From positions 2,294,001 through 2,358,000 of the forward strand of contig NZ_CP053382.1 of the NCBI RefSeq assembly GCF_014931605.1: DNA of 64,000 nucleotides. The letters run 5' to 3'. A program made the translations under genes and the position numbers. The stretch's first letter is position 1, and the number at the start of each line of letters is the position of its first letter. Shown here piece after piece: positions 36,586-45,269 of the stretch. This DNA is from Halomonas sp. MCCC 1A13316 (GTDB lineage Bacteria; Pseudomonadota; Gammaproteobacteria; Pseudomonadales; Halomonadaceae). The notes below the pieces were generated by a model. It saw only the letters and a program-made list of their open reading frames with translations, had not been told where the DNA came from and made no database searches.

Positions 36586-38784
36586 TCAGGCCTGGGTGGT
36601 CTTGTAGGCATAGTGGTAATAGCCGTAGCCATAGCTGGTCGCAGCCTTGCGCTCGATGGCGTTGAGGATGCCGCCCTTGACCGTGACACCACTGGTTTCG
36701 AGGCGGCGGATGGCCACGTCGACTTCGCGCGGCGGATTGAGCCCGAAGCGGGCCACCAGCAGCGTGGTGCCGCAGTGGTGGCCGATTACCGCCGCATCGG
36801 TCACGGCCAGGATCGGCGGAGTATCGACGATCACCAGGTCGAAGCGCTCGCTCAGCGCATCGAGCAGCCGCGTGAAGCGCTCGCTCATCAGCAGCTCGGC
36901 GGGATTGGGCGGCGCCTTGCCGCGCGCCACGTAACTCAACCCATTGATCGGCGACTGCCGGATGATGTCGTTGAGCTCGGCCTTGTCGGAGAGCACTTCG
37001 GACAGCCCACCCTTGCTATCGGCATTGAACGCGGTATGGACGTGCCCCTTGCGCATGTCGGCGTCCACGATCAGCACGCGCTGGCCGCTCTGGGCGATGA
37101 CCGCCCCCAGGTTGATCGAGATGAAGCTCTTGCCGATGTTCGGGCTCGGCCCTGTGATCATCAGGCGGTTGTCGTTGGCCTCGAGCATCGCGAAATGGAG
37201 TGACGTGCGCAGGCCACGTAGCGCCTCGATGGCGGTATCGTCGGGAGCATTCTGGGCCAGCACCCCATTGGTCACGGCTCGACCACGCCGCCGGTTGTGG
37301 CGCTTGACCCGCCGTATCAACTTTTGCTGATCGTCGGAGAGTGGAACGGTGGCATATACCGGCAACCCCAGGTCCTCGATCTGCTCGGCACTCTCCACCC
37401 CACGATGGAGGATGCTGCGCACGATGACGTAAGCGACCGCCAGGAAGGCACCGACCAGGGTCAGCATGACCACGGTGACCGGCTTGCGCGGCTCCACCGG
37501 CCCCGGTTGGGCAACGGCATCGTCGAGTATGCGCACGTTACCCACGGTACTGGCCTTGGTGATGCTCATCTCCTGAATCTTGTTGAGCAGCAGCACATAG
37601 ACCTGCTGTGTCACCTCGACGTCTCGCGACATGCGCAGGATCTGCTGCTGGGTCTCGGGCAATCCATGGATGCGCTCGTTGAGCCGCTCGCGGTCGCGCT
37701 CCAGGTTGTTGCGCTTTTCCATCAAGGCAGCATAGAGCGGATGCGAGGAGTTGTAGCGCTGGCTCAGTTCGGCCTGCTCCATTTCCAACTCGCCGAGCTG
37801 GGTGTCGAGCTCGACGACACGCTCCAGCACTGAGCGTGTCTCGAGGTTAAGGTCTAAGCTTTCGTGCTCCATACGGAAGGCGTTGAGAGCGTTCTCGGCT
37901 GCCGCCAGGTCGTTGCGCACCTGGGGCACCTGCTCTTCGAGGAACTCGAGGCTCTGCTCCGCCTCGGCGCTCTGACGCTCGACGTTCTGGGTCAAGTAGA
38001 TCTGGGCGATGACGCTCAAGGTGCGCTCGGCGCGCCGCGGGTTCTCGTCGAGCAGCGTCATGTTGAAAACGCCGCTGTCGCGGCCGCGCTGACCAACGCT
38101 GAAGCGTGAGCGCAGGCTGTTGATGGCAGCCAGGCGGGTGCGGCGCACCACGGTGAACTCCGCCCCCTTGCCGGCTTCCAGCTCTGCCACGCGCAGCTCA
38201 ATCCGGCCTTCGTCGAAGCTTTCCGTCGTCCCCACCCGGCCCTCGCCAAGCAACTCTTCGCTGTGATAGAGCCGGTAACTGCCGGGGTCACTAGCCACCA
38301 GGCGCATTGCCTGCCCCAACCACTCATGGTCGACACGCAGCTCACCCACATTGAGGTACTCTCCGGTCCATACGCTGCGCTCGGCGAAGCCGGGGCGCTC
38401 GATACCGAGCCTGACCAGATAATCCCCCACGACCGCCAGGCGAGCCGGAATCACCTCGATGTCGAGGCGCTCCTGATCGACGGCCTGGCCGAGCACCATG
38501 CGGGAACGCAGGATCTCAAGCTCGGCTTCGGCCTTGGGCTCCTCCCCCAGAATCGAACGCACTTCGGCAAGCGGATTGCTGAGCCCGGTCTTGCCTTCTA
38601 CCTGCACGAGGGCATCGGCCCGATAGATCGGCGTGGCCAGCTGGACGTGAATTACGGCCGCCACGGCAAAGGTTGCCGTTACCAACATGATCAGCCACTT
38701 GTTGTCCAGCAGAACGCCGAACAGCCGGCCCAGATCGATATCGTCATAGCCTGGGCGCGAGCCCGTCTTGATCTCTTTCACCAT
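36586..38784 (-). CDS. wzc: Wzc-type polysaccharide co-polymerase and tyrosine autokinase
   Basis: This inner-membrane protein controls chain length and export with Wza and is switched by the Wzb phosphatase. The 732-residue chain has a Wzz domain between two helices (around 28-48 and 445-465) enclosing a long coiled-coil periplasmic part. The cytoplasmic BY-kinase shows Walker A GPSPNIGKS, Walker A' VLIVDADMRKG and Walker B LVIVDTPP. A C-terminal tyrosine cluster (SYGYGYYHYAYK, seven Tyr in the last 20 residues) is the autophosphorylation site. AGGA precedes the start by 8 bases. It is the third gene of wza-wzb-wzc. Confidence 0.94.
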   Translation of the reverse strand: MVKEIKTGSRPGYDDIDLGRLFGVLLDNKWLIMLVTATFAVAAVIHVQLATPIYRADALVQVEGKTGLSNPLAEVRSILGEEPKAEAELEILRSRMVLGQAVDQERLDIEVIPARLAVVGDYLVRLGIERPGFAERSVWTGEYLNVGELRVDHEWLGQAMRLVASDPGSYRLYHSEELLGEGRVGTTESFDEGRIELRVAELEAGKGAEFTVVRRTRLAAINSLRSRFSVGQRGRDSGVFNMTLLDENPRRAERTLSVIAQIYLTQNVERQSAEAEQSLEFLEEQVPQVRNDLAAAENALNAFRMEHESLDLNLETRSVLERVVELDTQLGELEMEQAELSQRYNSSHPLYAALMEKRNNLERDRERLNERIHGLPETQQQILRMSRDVEVTQQVYVLLLNKIQEMSITKASTVGNVRILDDAVAQPGPVEPRKPVTVVMLTLVGAFLAVAYVIVRSILHRGVESAEQIEDLGLPVYATVPLSDDQQKLIRRVKRHNRRRGRAVTNGVLAQNAPDDTAIEALRGLRTSLHFAMLEANDNRLMITGPSPNIGKSFISINLGAVIAQSGQRVLIVDADMRKGHVHTAFNADSKGGLSEVLSDKAELNDIIRQSPINGLSYVARGKAPPNPAELLMSERFTRLLDALSERFDLVIVDTPPILAVTDAAVIGHHCGTTLLVARFGLNPPREVDVAIRRLETSGVTVKGGILNAIERKAATSYGYGYYHYAYKTTQA

Positions 38785-38820
38785 TGATAGGGTCCTGGCG
38801 TGAAAAGGAGGTCGTTCGCT

Positions 38821-39279
38821 TCAGCCTCGTGAGCTACCGAGGCGCGCCTGCCACAGCCGCGCCGCTTCGGTAAGCTGACGATGTACGCGCACAAAGACCT
38901 CTTCGTTCCTGCGATAGGGATCGGGGATGTCCACTCCATTACCGACTTCCCCCGGTAGCCAGCGCCCGAAGCGCATGGTCTTGCCGGTGGCGAAGGGGAA
39001 TTGCTCGGCAATTGCCAGGCGCTGGCCTTCGCTCATGACCAGCACCAGATCGGCCTCCCGGACCATCTCGGCATTCACCTGGCGTGCTCGGTGCGCCGAG
39101 AGATCGAGCCCGTCGGCCTCCGCCAGGCGGACCGCCGTTGGCTCGGCACCGTAACCGACCAGCGCTCCCAGGCCGGCCGACGAGATGCGGTGACCGGGCA
39201 AGGCCTGCCTGAGCAGCGCCTCTCCGACCGGGCTGCGACAAACGTTACCGATGCATACCACGAGGACTTCCTGGAACAT
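38821..39279 (-). CDS. wzb: Low-molecular-weight protein-tyrosine phosphatase (Wzb)
   Basis: This cytoplasmic phosphatase dephosphorylates the tyrosine tail of Wzc. The 152-residue protein has the P-loop VVCIGNVCRSP (Cys9 to Arg15, CX5R) immediately after the first strand and the general-acid Asp in VDIPDPYRR near residue 120. ATG 39279 follows GAGGGAAG and lies 10 bases after the wza stop. It is placed as usual between wza and wzc. Confidence 0.94.
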   Translation of the reverse strand: MFQEVLVVCIGNVCRSPVGEALLRQALPGHRISSAGLGALVGYGAEPTAVRLAEADGLDLSAHRARQVNAEMVREADLVLVMSEGQRLAIAEQFPFATGKTMRFGRWLPGEVGNGVDIPDPYRRNEEVFVRVHRQLTEAARLWQARLGSSRG

Positions 39280-39289
39280 TGTCTTCCCT

Positions 39290-40426
39290 CTACTGGCCGA
39301 CACTCTCGAACTCACGCCCGGTGCGCGTAGTCTGGTAAAGACTGCTGACCGTGGGTAAGAGCTGACGTACCACACGATTCCAGCGCCCCAGCGGCGTGGT
39401 CGTCACGTACACCACATCGGTCGGTTGCAGAGTGAACTCGGCCCCCAGCATCAGCGCAGTGGCGTTGCGAGCATCGAGTTGATAGACCGTGGCGAGCTTG
39501 TCGCTGTCCGACGATGCCCGGCGAATGACGAAAATTCCCGACGCGTTGGCATTGCCTTCATTGATCCCGCCGACCTCGGCAAGCGCTTCGGTCAGGGTAA
39601 GCCGGCTCGCCCCCATCGGCAGGCTCATGGGCTCGCGCACTTCGCCCATGACGTAGACCTTCTGGTTGCTGTTGTCGGGCACGTGTAGAACGTCGCCAGC
39701 CTGCATCAGCATGTTCTGGTCGAGACGGCTATTGTTGAGCATGTCGTGCAGGGACAAACGGATTTCCTCGCCCCCCCGCGTCAGCAGTACGTCATGCCAG
39801 TTGGCGTGCTCCGCCAGGCCGCCGGACAGGTTGATGGCATCGAGCACATTCATCGGCACATTGCGAATCGGCAGCGGACCGGGCTCCTGCACTGCACCGG
39901 TGACGTTCACCTTCTGCGAGTTGTACTGGGCGACCTGAACTTCGACCTGCGGCATCGCTACGTAGGGCTCCAGGCCGCGGGCGACGATTTCGCGCACCTC
40001 GCGCACCGTTTTCCCTTCCACGGGTATGCGACCGATGAAGGGGTAGAAAATGGTGCCATCGCTATGCACGGTATTGCCCGACTCCGCAGCACTACGCTCG
40101 CCGCCCGCAGGGATCGTCAGCTCCGGATGGCCATAGACGATGACGGTCAGCACATCCCCCCTACCGATGTAGTAGTCGTAGTCACTGACATCTTCGCGCA
40201 TGGTGTCACTGGCCTCGTCTATGTCCTCTGCTTCCAGATACTCCTGGCGCTGACTGCGCACCAAGCCGAAGGTGATGGGTTCGATATCGACGAGGTCGTC
40301 GATTGGAGCGGAGTCCGCCTGGTAATCGATGTGCCCTCCCGGGGCGAAGGCGCACCCCCCCAGGGCGAACAATCCAAAGAAGAAAAGCAGGCGACCCACT
40401 CGCAGCCGCAACAAATATTGATTCAT
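39290..40426 (-). CDS. wza: Outer-membrane polysaccharide export lipoprotein Wza
   Basis: This octameric outer-membrane channel carries the finished polysaccharide across the periplasm. The 378-residue precursor has a type II signal ending in ALGGC (Cys25), a PES domain (IGRGDVLTVIVYGHPELTIP, about 88-175) and two SLBB domains (VNVTGAVQEPGPLPI; VYVMGEVREPMSLPM). The C-terminal region ends in a predicted membrane helix (LGRWNRVVRQLLPTVSSLYQ), as in Wza. It is the first gene of the minus-strand locus and has a leader of about 300 bases containing an ops element. Confidence 0.94.
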   Translation of the reverse strand: MNQYLLRLRVGRLLFFFGLFALGGCAFAPGGHIDYQADSAPIDDLVDIEPITFGLVRSQRQEYLEAEDIDEASDTMREDVSDYDYYIGRGDVLTVIVYGHPELTIPAGGERSAAESGNTVHSDGTIFYPFIGRIPVEGKTVREVREIVARGLEPYVAMPQVEVQVAQYNSQKVNVTGAVQEPGPLPIRNVPMNVLDAINLSGGLAEHANWHDVLLTRGGEEIRLSLHDMLNNSRLDQNMLMQAGDVLHVPDNSNQKVYVMGEVREPMSLPMGASRLTLTEALAEVGGINEGNANASGIFVIRRASSDSDKLATVYQLDARNATALMLGAEFTLQPTDVVYVTTTPLGRWNRVVRQLLPTVSSLYQTTRTGREFESVGQ

Positions 40427-40721
40427 CTATTCTTCACTCGCGTGTCATTATTTACCTGAGCCCTGTCGTATTAAGCCGCCACTCTATGTCGCTTTTATTA
40501 TTCTGCAATGTCGCCACCAAGTGACACGATAAGAAACGAACAAACAACATCGATACTGCCCGAGTTTCGCATAATGACACTATTAGCAGACACCTTCGTT
40601 GGCATTTGGCGACACCGTCAAACTTAAACTGTCGCTCAATTTAGACACCAGCGCTCAAGCCATAATCCAAAAATCACTTAGCCCATCCAAAACATATTGG
40701 AAATCTCACGTCGGCTTTAGA

Positions 40722-40733
40722 CACGCTACCGCC
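40722..40733 (-). promoter_or_regulatory. ops element (RfaH recruitment site) in the wza leader
   Basis: Read on the minus strand these 12 bases are GGCGGTAGCGTG, an exact match to the ops core of JUMPstart leaders. It lies 296 bases upstream of the wza start codon in the direction of transcription. In enterobacteria this element pauses RNA polymerase and loads RfaH, which suppresses termination over long polysaccharide operons. The orientation and position ahead of a locus of over 20 kb fit that role. An rfaH gene is not in the window. Confidence 0.8.
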
Positions 40734-40946
40734 ACGAGGTTAGACGACAATCCCCGAAGCCATGCGCAGCACCTTGAATCCAAGGCAGAAAATGTCCCAC
40801 GACAGAAGCCGCGGCACGACGCAAACTCAAGGAAAGAGACAAGACAGGGCCATTGCTTCCATGCAAGACACCTAGTGAACACTGTCAGAATAATCTTTTT
40901 TTTTGCCTGCCACTACCCCTTATTAGTTTCTATACATTTCTTTACT

Positions 40947-40975
40947 CTTATATACACACAGACACCCTGCAACAA
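40947..40975 (-). promoter_or_regulatory. Candidate sigma70 promoter for the exopolysaccharide operon
   Basis: On the minus strand a TTGTTG box (40970-40975) and a TATAAG box (40947-40952) are 17 bases apart, about 215 bases upstream of the ops element. The -10 is good and the -35 is poor (3 of 6). The position relative to ops is what a JUMPstart leader would need. Other promoters in this AT-rich stretch are equally possible. Confidence 0.35.
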
Positions 40976-41197
40976 GATAAGTTTCTTTCCTGTTATCGTG
41001 ATCTAAGTTATCAATTCACCATTCGAACCGAAACCCCATGACCATTAAGCGTCACGGGGGCAATCCTATGTAAGCCTGTCTATATTGCCTGCCGACGGCA
41101 GGTCGGCCAGGTAGCAATCCAGCACCATTTCGAGGATGCGCTATCCGGCCACTCGTAACGCCGGAAGTGTCCGGCGCAATAAAGGAGTCATACCGAT

Positions 41198-41527
41198 ATG
41201 TTTGAACCATTGAAATTGCGACGAGGCGTCATCGCTCTGGCGGGCGTGACCTTGCTGGGCCTGGCGCCATTGGCGCTGGCACAGCAGGTCACCCCAGCCC
41301 AGGGCACGCCGGGCGCCCCCGGCAACTCAGCCAATACGCCTGCGCCGGGCGCGATGGCCAGCGGCGGGCTCGCGACTGGCGGCGGTGCCGCCGGCGCAGC
41401 CCCGGGCAATTCCGGCCAAGCCCTGGCCGGCGCCGTGAGCCGGGGTGCGGCCGGTATCGGCGTGGCGATCGGTGCCACTGGCACGGGTACCGGCACCGGG
41501 ACTGGCACCGGTACCGGAACGCGCTGA
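41198..41527 (+). CDS. yjbE: YjbE/GfcA-like small secreted Gly/Ala/Thr-rich protein
   Basis: This 109-residue protein has a cleavable signal (hydrophobic 10-26, ending in LALAQQ), then a low-complexity Gly/Ala/Pro/Ser region, and ends in seven Gly-Thr dipeptides plus Arg. E. coli YjbE and GfcA are likewise short secreted proteins with Gly/Ala/Thr-rich low-complexity sequence and a Thr tail, and sit first in the same four-gene order. AAAGGAG precedes the ATG. The stop overlaps the next start (TGATG). The molecular role is unknown, and homology is argued from layout and composition, not from aligned residues. Confidence 0.72.
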   Translation: MFEPLKLRRGVIALAGVTLLGLAPLALAQQVTPAQGTPGAPGNSANTPAPGAMASGGLATGGGAAGAAPGNSGQALAGAVSRGAAGIGVAIGATGTGTGTGTGTGTGTR

Positions 41528-42279
41528 TGGTCCGCGACAGACGGCGCAGCACGAAGCGTGTGCCGACCCAGGGCCGCCGCAAGGCGGTCCTGCTTCGCTT
41601 GTTACTGTTGGGCGGCCTCGCCGCGGGCCTGACGGCTTGCACCCAAGGTGGTCAGCTGACTCCCATGGGCGCCACTTTGATGGGTGGGCGTCACGGTGAG
41701 GACCTGGCGGTACAGGCGGAGGCCTTGCCTTACGCCACGCTGATTGCAGACACCCGGGGAAACCAGGCACTGCTGGTCATGGCGCATCGCACGGGGGAAC
41801 AGGGCCGCGATACCTACTGGCAGGCAGGCGATCGAGCCACGCTTCAACTGCGAGATGGGGTTCCTGCTAGCACGGCCGGCTTCGAAGAACTCCTGTTGGG
41901 GCGCTGGCACTCGGCCAAGGCAAGCGCGGGGCACTACCGAGTGCATGCTCACTGGCGCGACGCCAACGGTCAGGAATGGCAGGACGTGGCAATGGCGAGA
42001 CTCACCTGTGAGCCGGCTCAGCCAGTCGACCTCCCATTGACCCGATTGACCTTGGAGCGCTGCACCGAACGACTCGACTGGAAAAACAGTAATACGCATA
42101 GCCGTGGGGAGTACTGGCGCGAGCCGGGCAGCCTGCGGATCTGGGGGGGTGACATGGCGCTCTGGCCGGATGGTCCACGCCTGCGCTGGCAGGTGGCGAG
42201 ACCTTGGTGGAGCGATGCCGAGGACACCGGGCGTGACGCCGGGCAGACGAACCTGCCTGACGGCACGCCATCGTCGTGA
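41527..42279 (+). CDS. yjbF: YjbF/GfcB lipoprotein
   Basis: This is a 250-residue outer-membrane lipoprotein of the YjbF/GfcB family. The signal has an unusually long basic N-region (residues 1-19), a hydrophobic core and the lipobox GLTAC (Cys38). The body has a beta-rich pattern (LLVMAHRTGEQGRDTYWQAGDRATLQLRDG, GEYWREPGSLRIWGGDMALWPDGP). It is translationally coupled to yjbE and yjbG. In E. coli these operons affect exopolysaccharide production or group 4 capsule secretion; the exact role of this subunit is not known. Confidence 0.78.
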   Translation: MVRDRRRSTKRVPTQGRRKAVLLRLLLLGGLAAGLTACTQGGQLTPMGATLMGGRHGEDLAVQAEALPYATLIADTRGNQALLVMAHRTGEQGRDTYWQAGDRATLQLRDGVPASTAGFEELLLGRWHSAKASAGHYRVHAHWRDANGQEWQDVAMARLTCEPAQPVDLPLTRLTLERCTERLDWKNSNTHSRGEYWREPGSLRIWGGDMALWPDGPRLRWQVARPWWSDAEDTGRDAGQTNLPDGTPSS

Positions 42280-42293
42280 CAAAGAGAACGAGA

Positions 42294-43076
42294 ATGACCC
42301 GACGTCTCCCCCCCCTTACCGGGCGCTGGCACGCCGTCTGCCTGGGTGCACTGCTGACCCTGCCCCTTGACGGCCAAGCCGACGCCCGCCGGCTCTCGGA
42401 CTTATGGCTCGAACAGCAGACGATACCCGAGCCGCCCGCTTACAGTTACTACCTGCTCGAGCGTCAGCAAGAGCGCCAGCAGCGCCAAGCCAGGCGCCTG
42501 CAGGAAGAGCTGGAGACCTTGATCGACCGCTATGCTCTGGCCGGACGCACCGGCATGGCCCGAGGCCTGGAAGAATGGCAGGCCACCATCGCCGAGCAAC
42601 AAGCGATAAAGGGACGCACGGCGGCCAGGGCCGACCTTGCCGCCCTGCTCGCCTCACCACGGCACGACCCGCTGCTGACCTCACTGGCCGAAGTCGGCCA
42701 TTGTGACGTGCCCGAATGGGTAGAGCTTTGGCATCTTGGTGGCGTGACACGGCATCGCTGGGCTCCAGGTATGAGTCTGCGCGACGTGCTGCGCATGCAA
42801 CCGAGCTCCCGCTGGTCCAGTGCCGACGAGGCGTGGGTGATCACACCCCAAAGCCCTCCACGTCGGATCGGCATTGCCGCCTGGAATGCCGGCGATGCCC
42901 CCTTGGTCGCCGGTAGTCGCGTCGCCATCGTCCTTCCTGAACCGGTCCAGGAGGCCGACTGGGTCAATCGTGCCCTGTCCGACTTTCTGGCGACCCGCCT
43001 TCCTGGCGATACCTGTCATGCCGTCGCCATACCGGAAGCTGCCGGTCAAACCGATTCAGGAGGGGCTGACGCATGA
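42294..43076 (+). CDS. yjbG: YjbG/GfcC periplasmic protein
   Basis: This periplasmic protein of the capsule biosynthesis GfcC family has 260 residues from ATG 42294; a GTG at 42276 overlapping the yjbF stop would add six residues. The signal (ending near GQADA) is followed by a helical segment very rich in Gln/Arg/Glu (LLERQQERQQRQARRLQEELE). Two beta-grasp-like halves then follow, as known for E. coli GfcC (VPEWVELWHLGGVTRHRWAPGMSLRDVL). GfcC folds like the export-channel D2/D3 domains, so interaction with Wza or the neighbouring barrel is plausible. The stop overlaps the yjbH start (ATGA). Confidence 0.76.
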   Translation: MTRRLPPLTGRWHAVCLGALLTLPLDGQADARRLSDLWLEQQTIPEPPAYSYYLLERQQERQQRQARRLQEELETLIDRYALAGRTGMARGLEEWQATIAEQQAIKGRTAARADLAALLASPRHDPLLTSLAEVGHCDVPEWVELWHLGGVTRHRWAPGMSLRDVLRMQPSSRWSSADEAWVITPQSPPRRIGIAAWNAGDAPLVAGSRVAIVLPEPVQEADWVNRALSDFLATRLPGDTCHAVAIPEAAGQTDSGGADA

Positions 43077-45187
43077 AGCGATCCGAATCATGGTCGCCGC
43101 GCCTCGCCCCATTGACCTTCGCCATCGCTGCAGCCATCGCCGCACCGGCGCTGGCCGAACCGATGCAACCACGCCTCGGCGGCGGCCAGAGCGATTTCGG
43201 TGGCGTGGGATTGATGCAGACCCCCACTGCCCGCATGGCGCCTCTTGGCGGCTTCGCCTTTTCGCTGTCGCGTACCGCACCCTACCGGCGTTATGGAGTT
43301 TTCTTCCAGCCCACCGAATGGCTGGAAGCCGGTTTCCGTTATGTCGAAGTGGAAAACCGGCGCTATCTGGCCGCCACGGACGACCGCAACAATCTGGACA
43401 AGGGTATCGACTTCAAGGTGAGGCTCCGTGAAGAGGAGCGCTACTGGCCACAAATCGCCGTCGGCGCCCGCGACATCGGCGGCACCGGCCTGTTCTCCGG
43501 TGAATACCTGGTCGCCAGCAAGCGCTGGCACAGTCTCGATTTCTCACTGGGAATCGGCTGGGGCTACCTGGGCAATCAGGAAGACTTTCCCAACCCACTG
43601 GCCCAACTCGACGAGCGCTTCGAGCGACGCTCCGGGTTCAGCTCGGGCGGATCCGGGGGTGACTTCAACCTGGGTAGCCTGTTCAGCGGTCGCAGCGCCC
43701 TGTTTGGCGGAATCGAGTACCAGACACCCTGGAACCCTCTGGTGCTGCAGTTGGAGATGGAAGGCAACAACTATCAGCACGAACCGCAACGCAACGATCA
43801 GGAGCAGAGTTCACGCTTCAATCTCGGTGCTCGGCTGCGTGTGTCCGATAGCGTCGAACTCAAGGCCGGTTGGCAGCGTGGAGATACCGCCATGCTCGGG
43901 ATCTCATTAGCGACCAATCTCGCCAGCGTCTCCCAGGCCAAGCGCGACCCACTCCCCGTCGATCTGGCGCCGGCCCCCGCCGAGCACACCAGTGACTGGA
44001 CCGGGCTCAGTCGCGAGCTAGGCAACAACGCCGGCATCGGCGTCTATCGCATCCGCCAGGACGGCTCGAGCGTCATCGTCGAGGGTGAGCCGACACGTTA
44101 TCGCTCACTCGCCGAAAGCGAGCTGCGGGCCGCACGCCTGCTGCACAACAATCTCGACAGCGAAGTGGAGACCTTCCGCTTCCGTTGGCACGAGCGCGGC
44201 ATGGCCCTGCGCGAGAGCGTGCACGATCGCGAGGCGCTGGTCGACGCCGCCTCGTCCAGCGATGAAACCGTCACCTATCGTCACGGGCTCTACTCCCATG
44301 CCACGCTGGATCCGGAGCGTGGCGAAGTACTGCACGAATCTCCCCCGCGCGGGTTCTTCTACAGCCTCGAGCCGCAGCTCGAGCAGAACTTCGGCGGCCC
44401 CGACGGCTACCTCTACCGGCTGTCCGCCAACCTCGACAGCGAATACCGGCTGGGTGACAACCACTGGGTCTCGGGCGCGCTTACCTATACGCTGGACGAC
44501 AACTTATCCGAGTACCGCTACCTCGGCCCTTCGGAACTACCCCGCGTACGTACCCATATCGGCGATTATCTGGCCGAGACCGATATCGGCATCAGCAACC
44601 TGCAGTACACCCACACCGCCCAGCTCGGCAACGACTGGTACGCAATGGGCTATGGCGGCCTGCTCGAGACCATGTTTGCCGGGGCGGGCGCAGAACTGCT
44701 CTACCGCCCCTTCAACAGCGACGTGGCACTCGGACTCGACGTCAACTGGGTCAAGCAGCGAGACTTCGATCAGCGTTTCGAGATGCGTGATTACAGTACC
44801 TGGACGGGCCATCTGACGGGCTACTGGCAGACCGACTACGAGGACGTACTGGCCAAGGCCAGCGTGGGCCGCTACCTGGCCGGCGACCTCGGCGTCACCT
44901 TCGATGTGTCACGCGAATTCGACTCGGGCATACGCCTGGGCGGCTGGGCCACCTTCACCAATGCCGGCGATGCCTTCGGTGAAGGTAGTTTCGATAAAGG
45001 CATCTACCTCTCTCTGCCGCTGGACGCCTTCTTCGTGCACTCTACCCGGCAGCGTGCCCAGCTCGCCTGGAGCCCCCTGACGCGCGACGGCGGTGCTCGC
45101 CTTGCACGACGAGAAAGGCTCTACGATCTCACCGAGGAGCGCAGCATGGGTCGCTATTGGGAGGAGCAAGCCGAGCTGATGCGTTGA
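43073..45187 (+). CDS. yjbH: YjbH/GfcD outer-membrane beta-barrel protein
   Basis: This 704-residue outer-membrane protein has a signal peptide (to about residue 28, APALAEP) and the family-defining start QSDFGGVGLMQTPTARMAPLGGFAFSLS. It then shows alternating barrel-type strands throughout (FQPTEWLEAGFRYVEVENRRY, VASKRWHSLDFSLGIGWGYLG). Length equals E. coli YjbH (about 700). It probably forms two barrels linked by a periplasmic domain, and may act as a second polysaccharide exit route or modify export through Wza. It is the last gene of yjbEFGH, and a strong terminator follows. Confidence 0.88.
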   Translation: MKRSESWSPRLAPLTFAIAAAIAAPALAEPMQPRLGGGQSDFGGVGLMQTPTARMAPLGGFAFSLSRTAPYRRYGVFFQPTEWLEAGFRYVEVENRRYLAATDDRNNLDKGIDFKVRLREEERYWPQIAVGARDIGGTGLFSGEYLVASKRWHSLDFSLGIGWGYLGNQEDFPNPLAQLDERFERRSGFSSGGSGGDFNLGSLFSGRSALFGGIEYQTPWNPLVLQLEMEGNNYQHEPQRNDQEQSSRFNLGARLRVSDSVELKAGWQRGDTAMLGISLATNLASVSQAKRDPLPVDLAPAPAEHTSDWTGLSRELGNNAGIGVYRIRQDGSSVIVEGEPTRYRSLAESELRAARLLHNNLDSEVETFRFRWHERGMALRESVHDREALVDAASSSDETVTYRHGLYSHATLDPERGEVLHESPPRGFFYSLEPQLEQNFGGPDGYLYRLSANLDSEYRLGDNHWVSGALTYTLDDNLSEYRYLGPSELPRVRTHIGDYLAETDIGISNLQYTHTAQLGNDWYAMGYGGLLETMFAGAGAELLYRPFNSDVALGLDVNWVKQRDFDQRFEMRDYSTWTGHLTGYWQTDYEDVLAKASVGRYLAGDLGVTFDVSREFDSGIRLGGWATFTNAGDAFGEGSFDKGIYLSLPLDAFFVHSTRQRAQLAWSPLTRDGGARLARRERLYDLTEERSMGRYWEEQAELMR

Positions 45188-45207
45188 GTATCGGCCTGGT
45201 TACAGCA

Positions 45208-45246
45208 GCAAAAAGCCACCGCATCTGCATGCGGTGGCTTTTTGCT
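45208..45246. terminator. Strong bidirectional terminator between yjbH and gcvT
   Basis: The stem AAAAAGCCACCGCAT/ATGCGGTGGCTTTTT has a short CTGC-type loop. A runs on the left and T runs on the right let it act on both the yjbH and gcvT transcripts, which converge here. Confidence 0.9.
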
Positions 45247-45269
45247 GGAAGATAACGGTATAAATCTTC

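Larger units (their letters stand above)
40427..41197. promoter_or_regulatory. Long AT-rich divergent control region between wza and yjbE
   Basis: These 771 bases hold no convincing gene and are far more AT-rich than the rest of the window. On the minus side they contain the ops element and a candidate promoter annotated separately. On the plus side a CGCCGG/CCGGCG hairpin (41159-41176) sits just before the yjbE ribosome-binding site AAAGGAG, and TATATT (about 41077) is a possible -10. The length and composition suggest several regulator sites. Confidence 0.6.

Noticed and set aside
40599..41006. A 135-codon plus-strand frame in the wza/yjbE spacer
   Set aside because: It has no ribosome-binding site, odd composition and no family resemblance. 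It sits in an AT-rich leader that is better explained as regulatory DNA on the minus strand.
41480..41522. Phase-variable repeat at the end of yjbE
   Set aside because: The Gly-Thr repeats are six-base units with variable third positions, so slippage would not shift the frame and the tract is too imperfect for frequent slippage.
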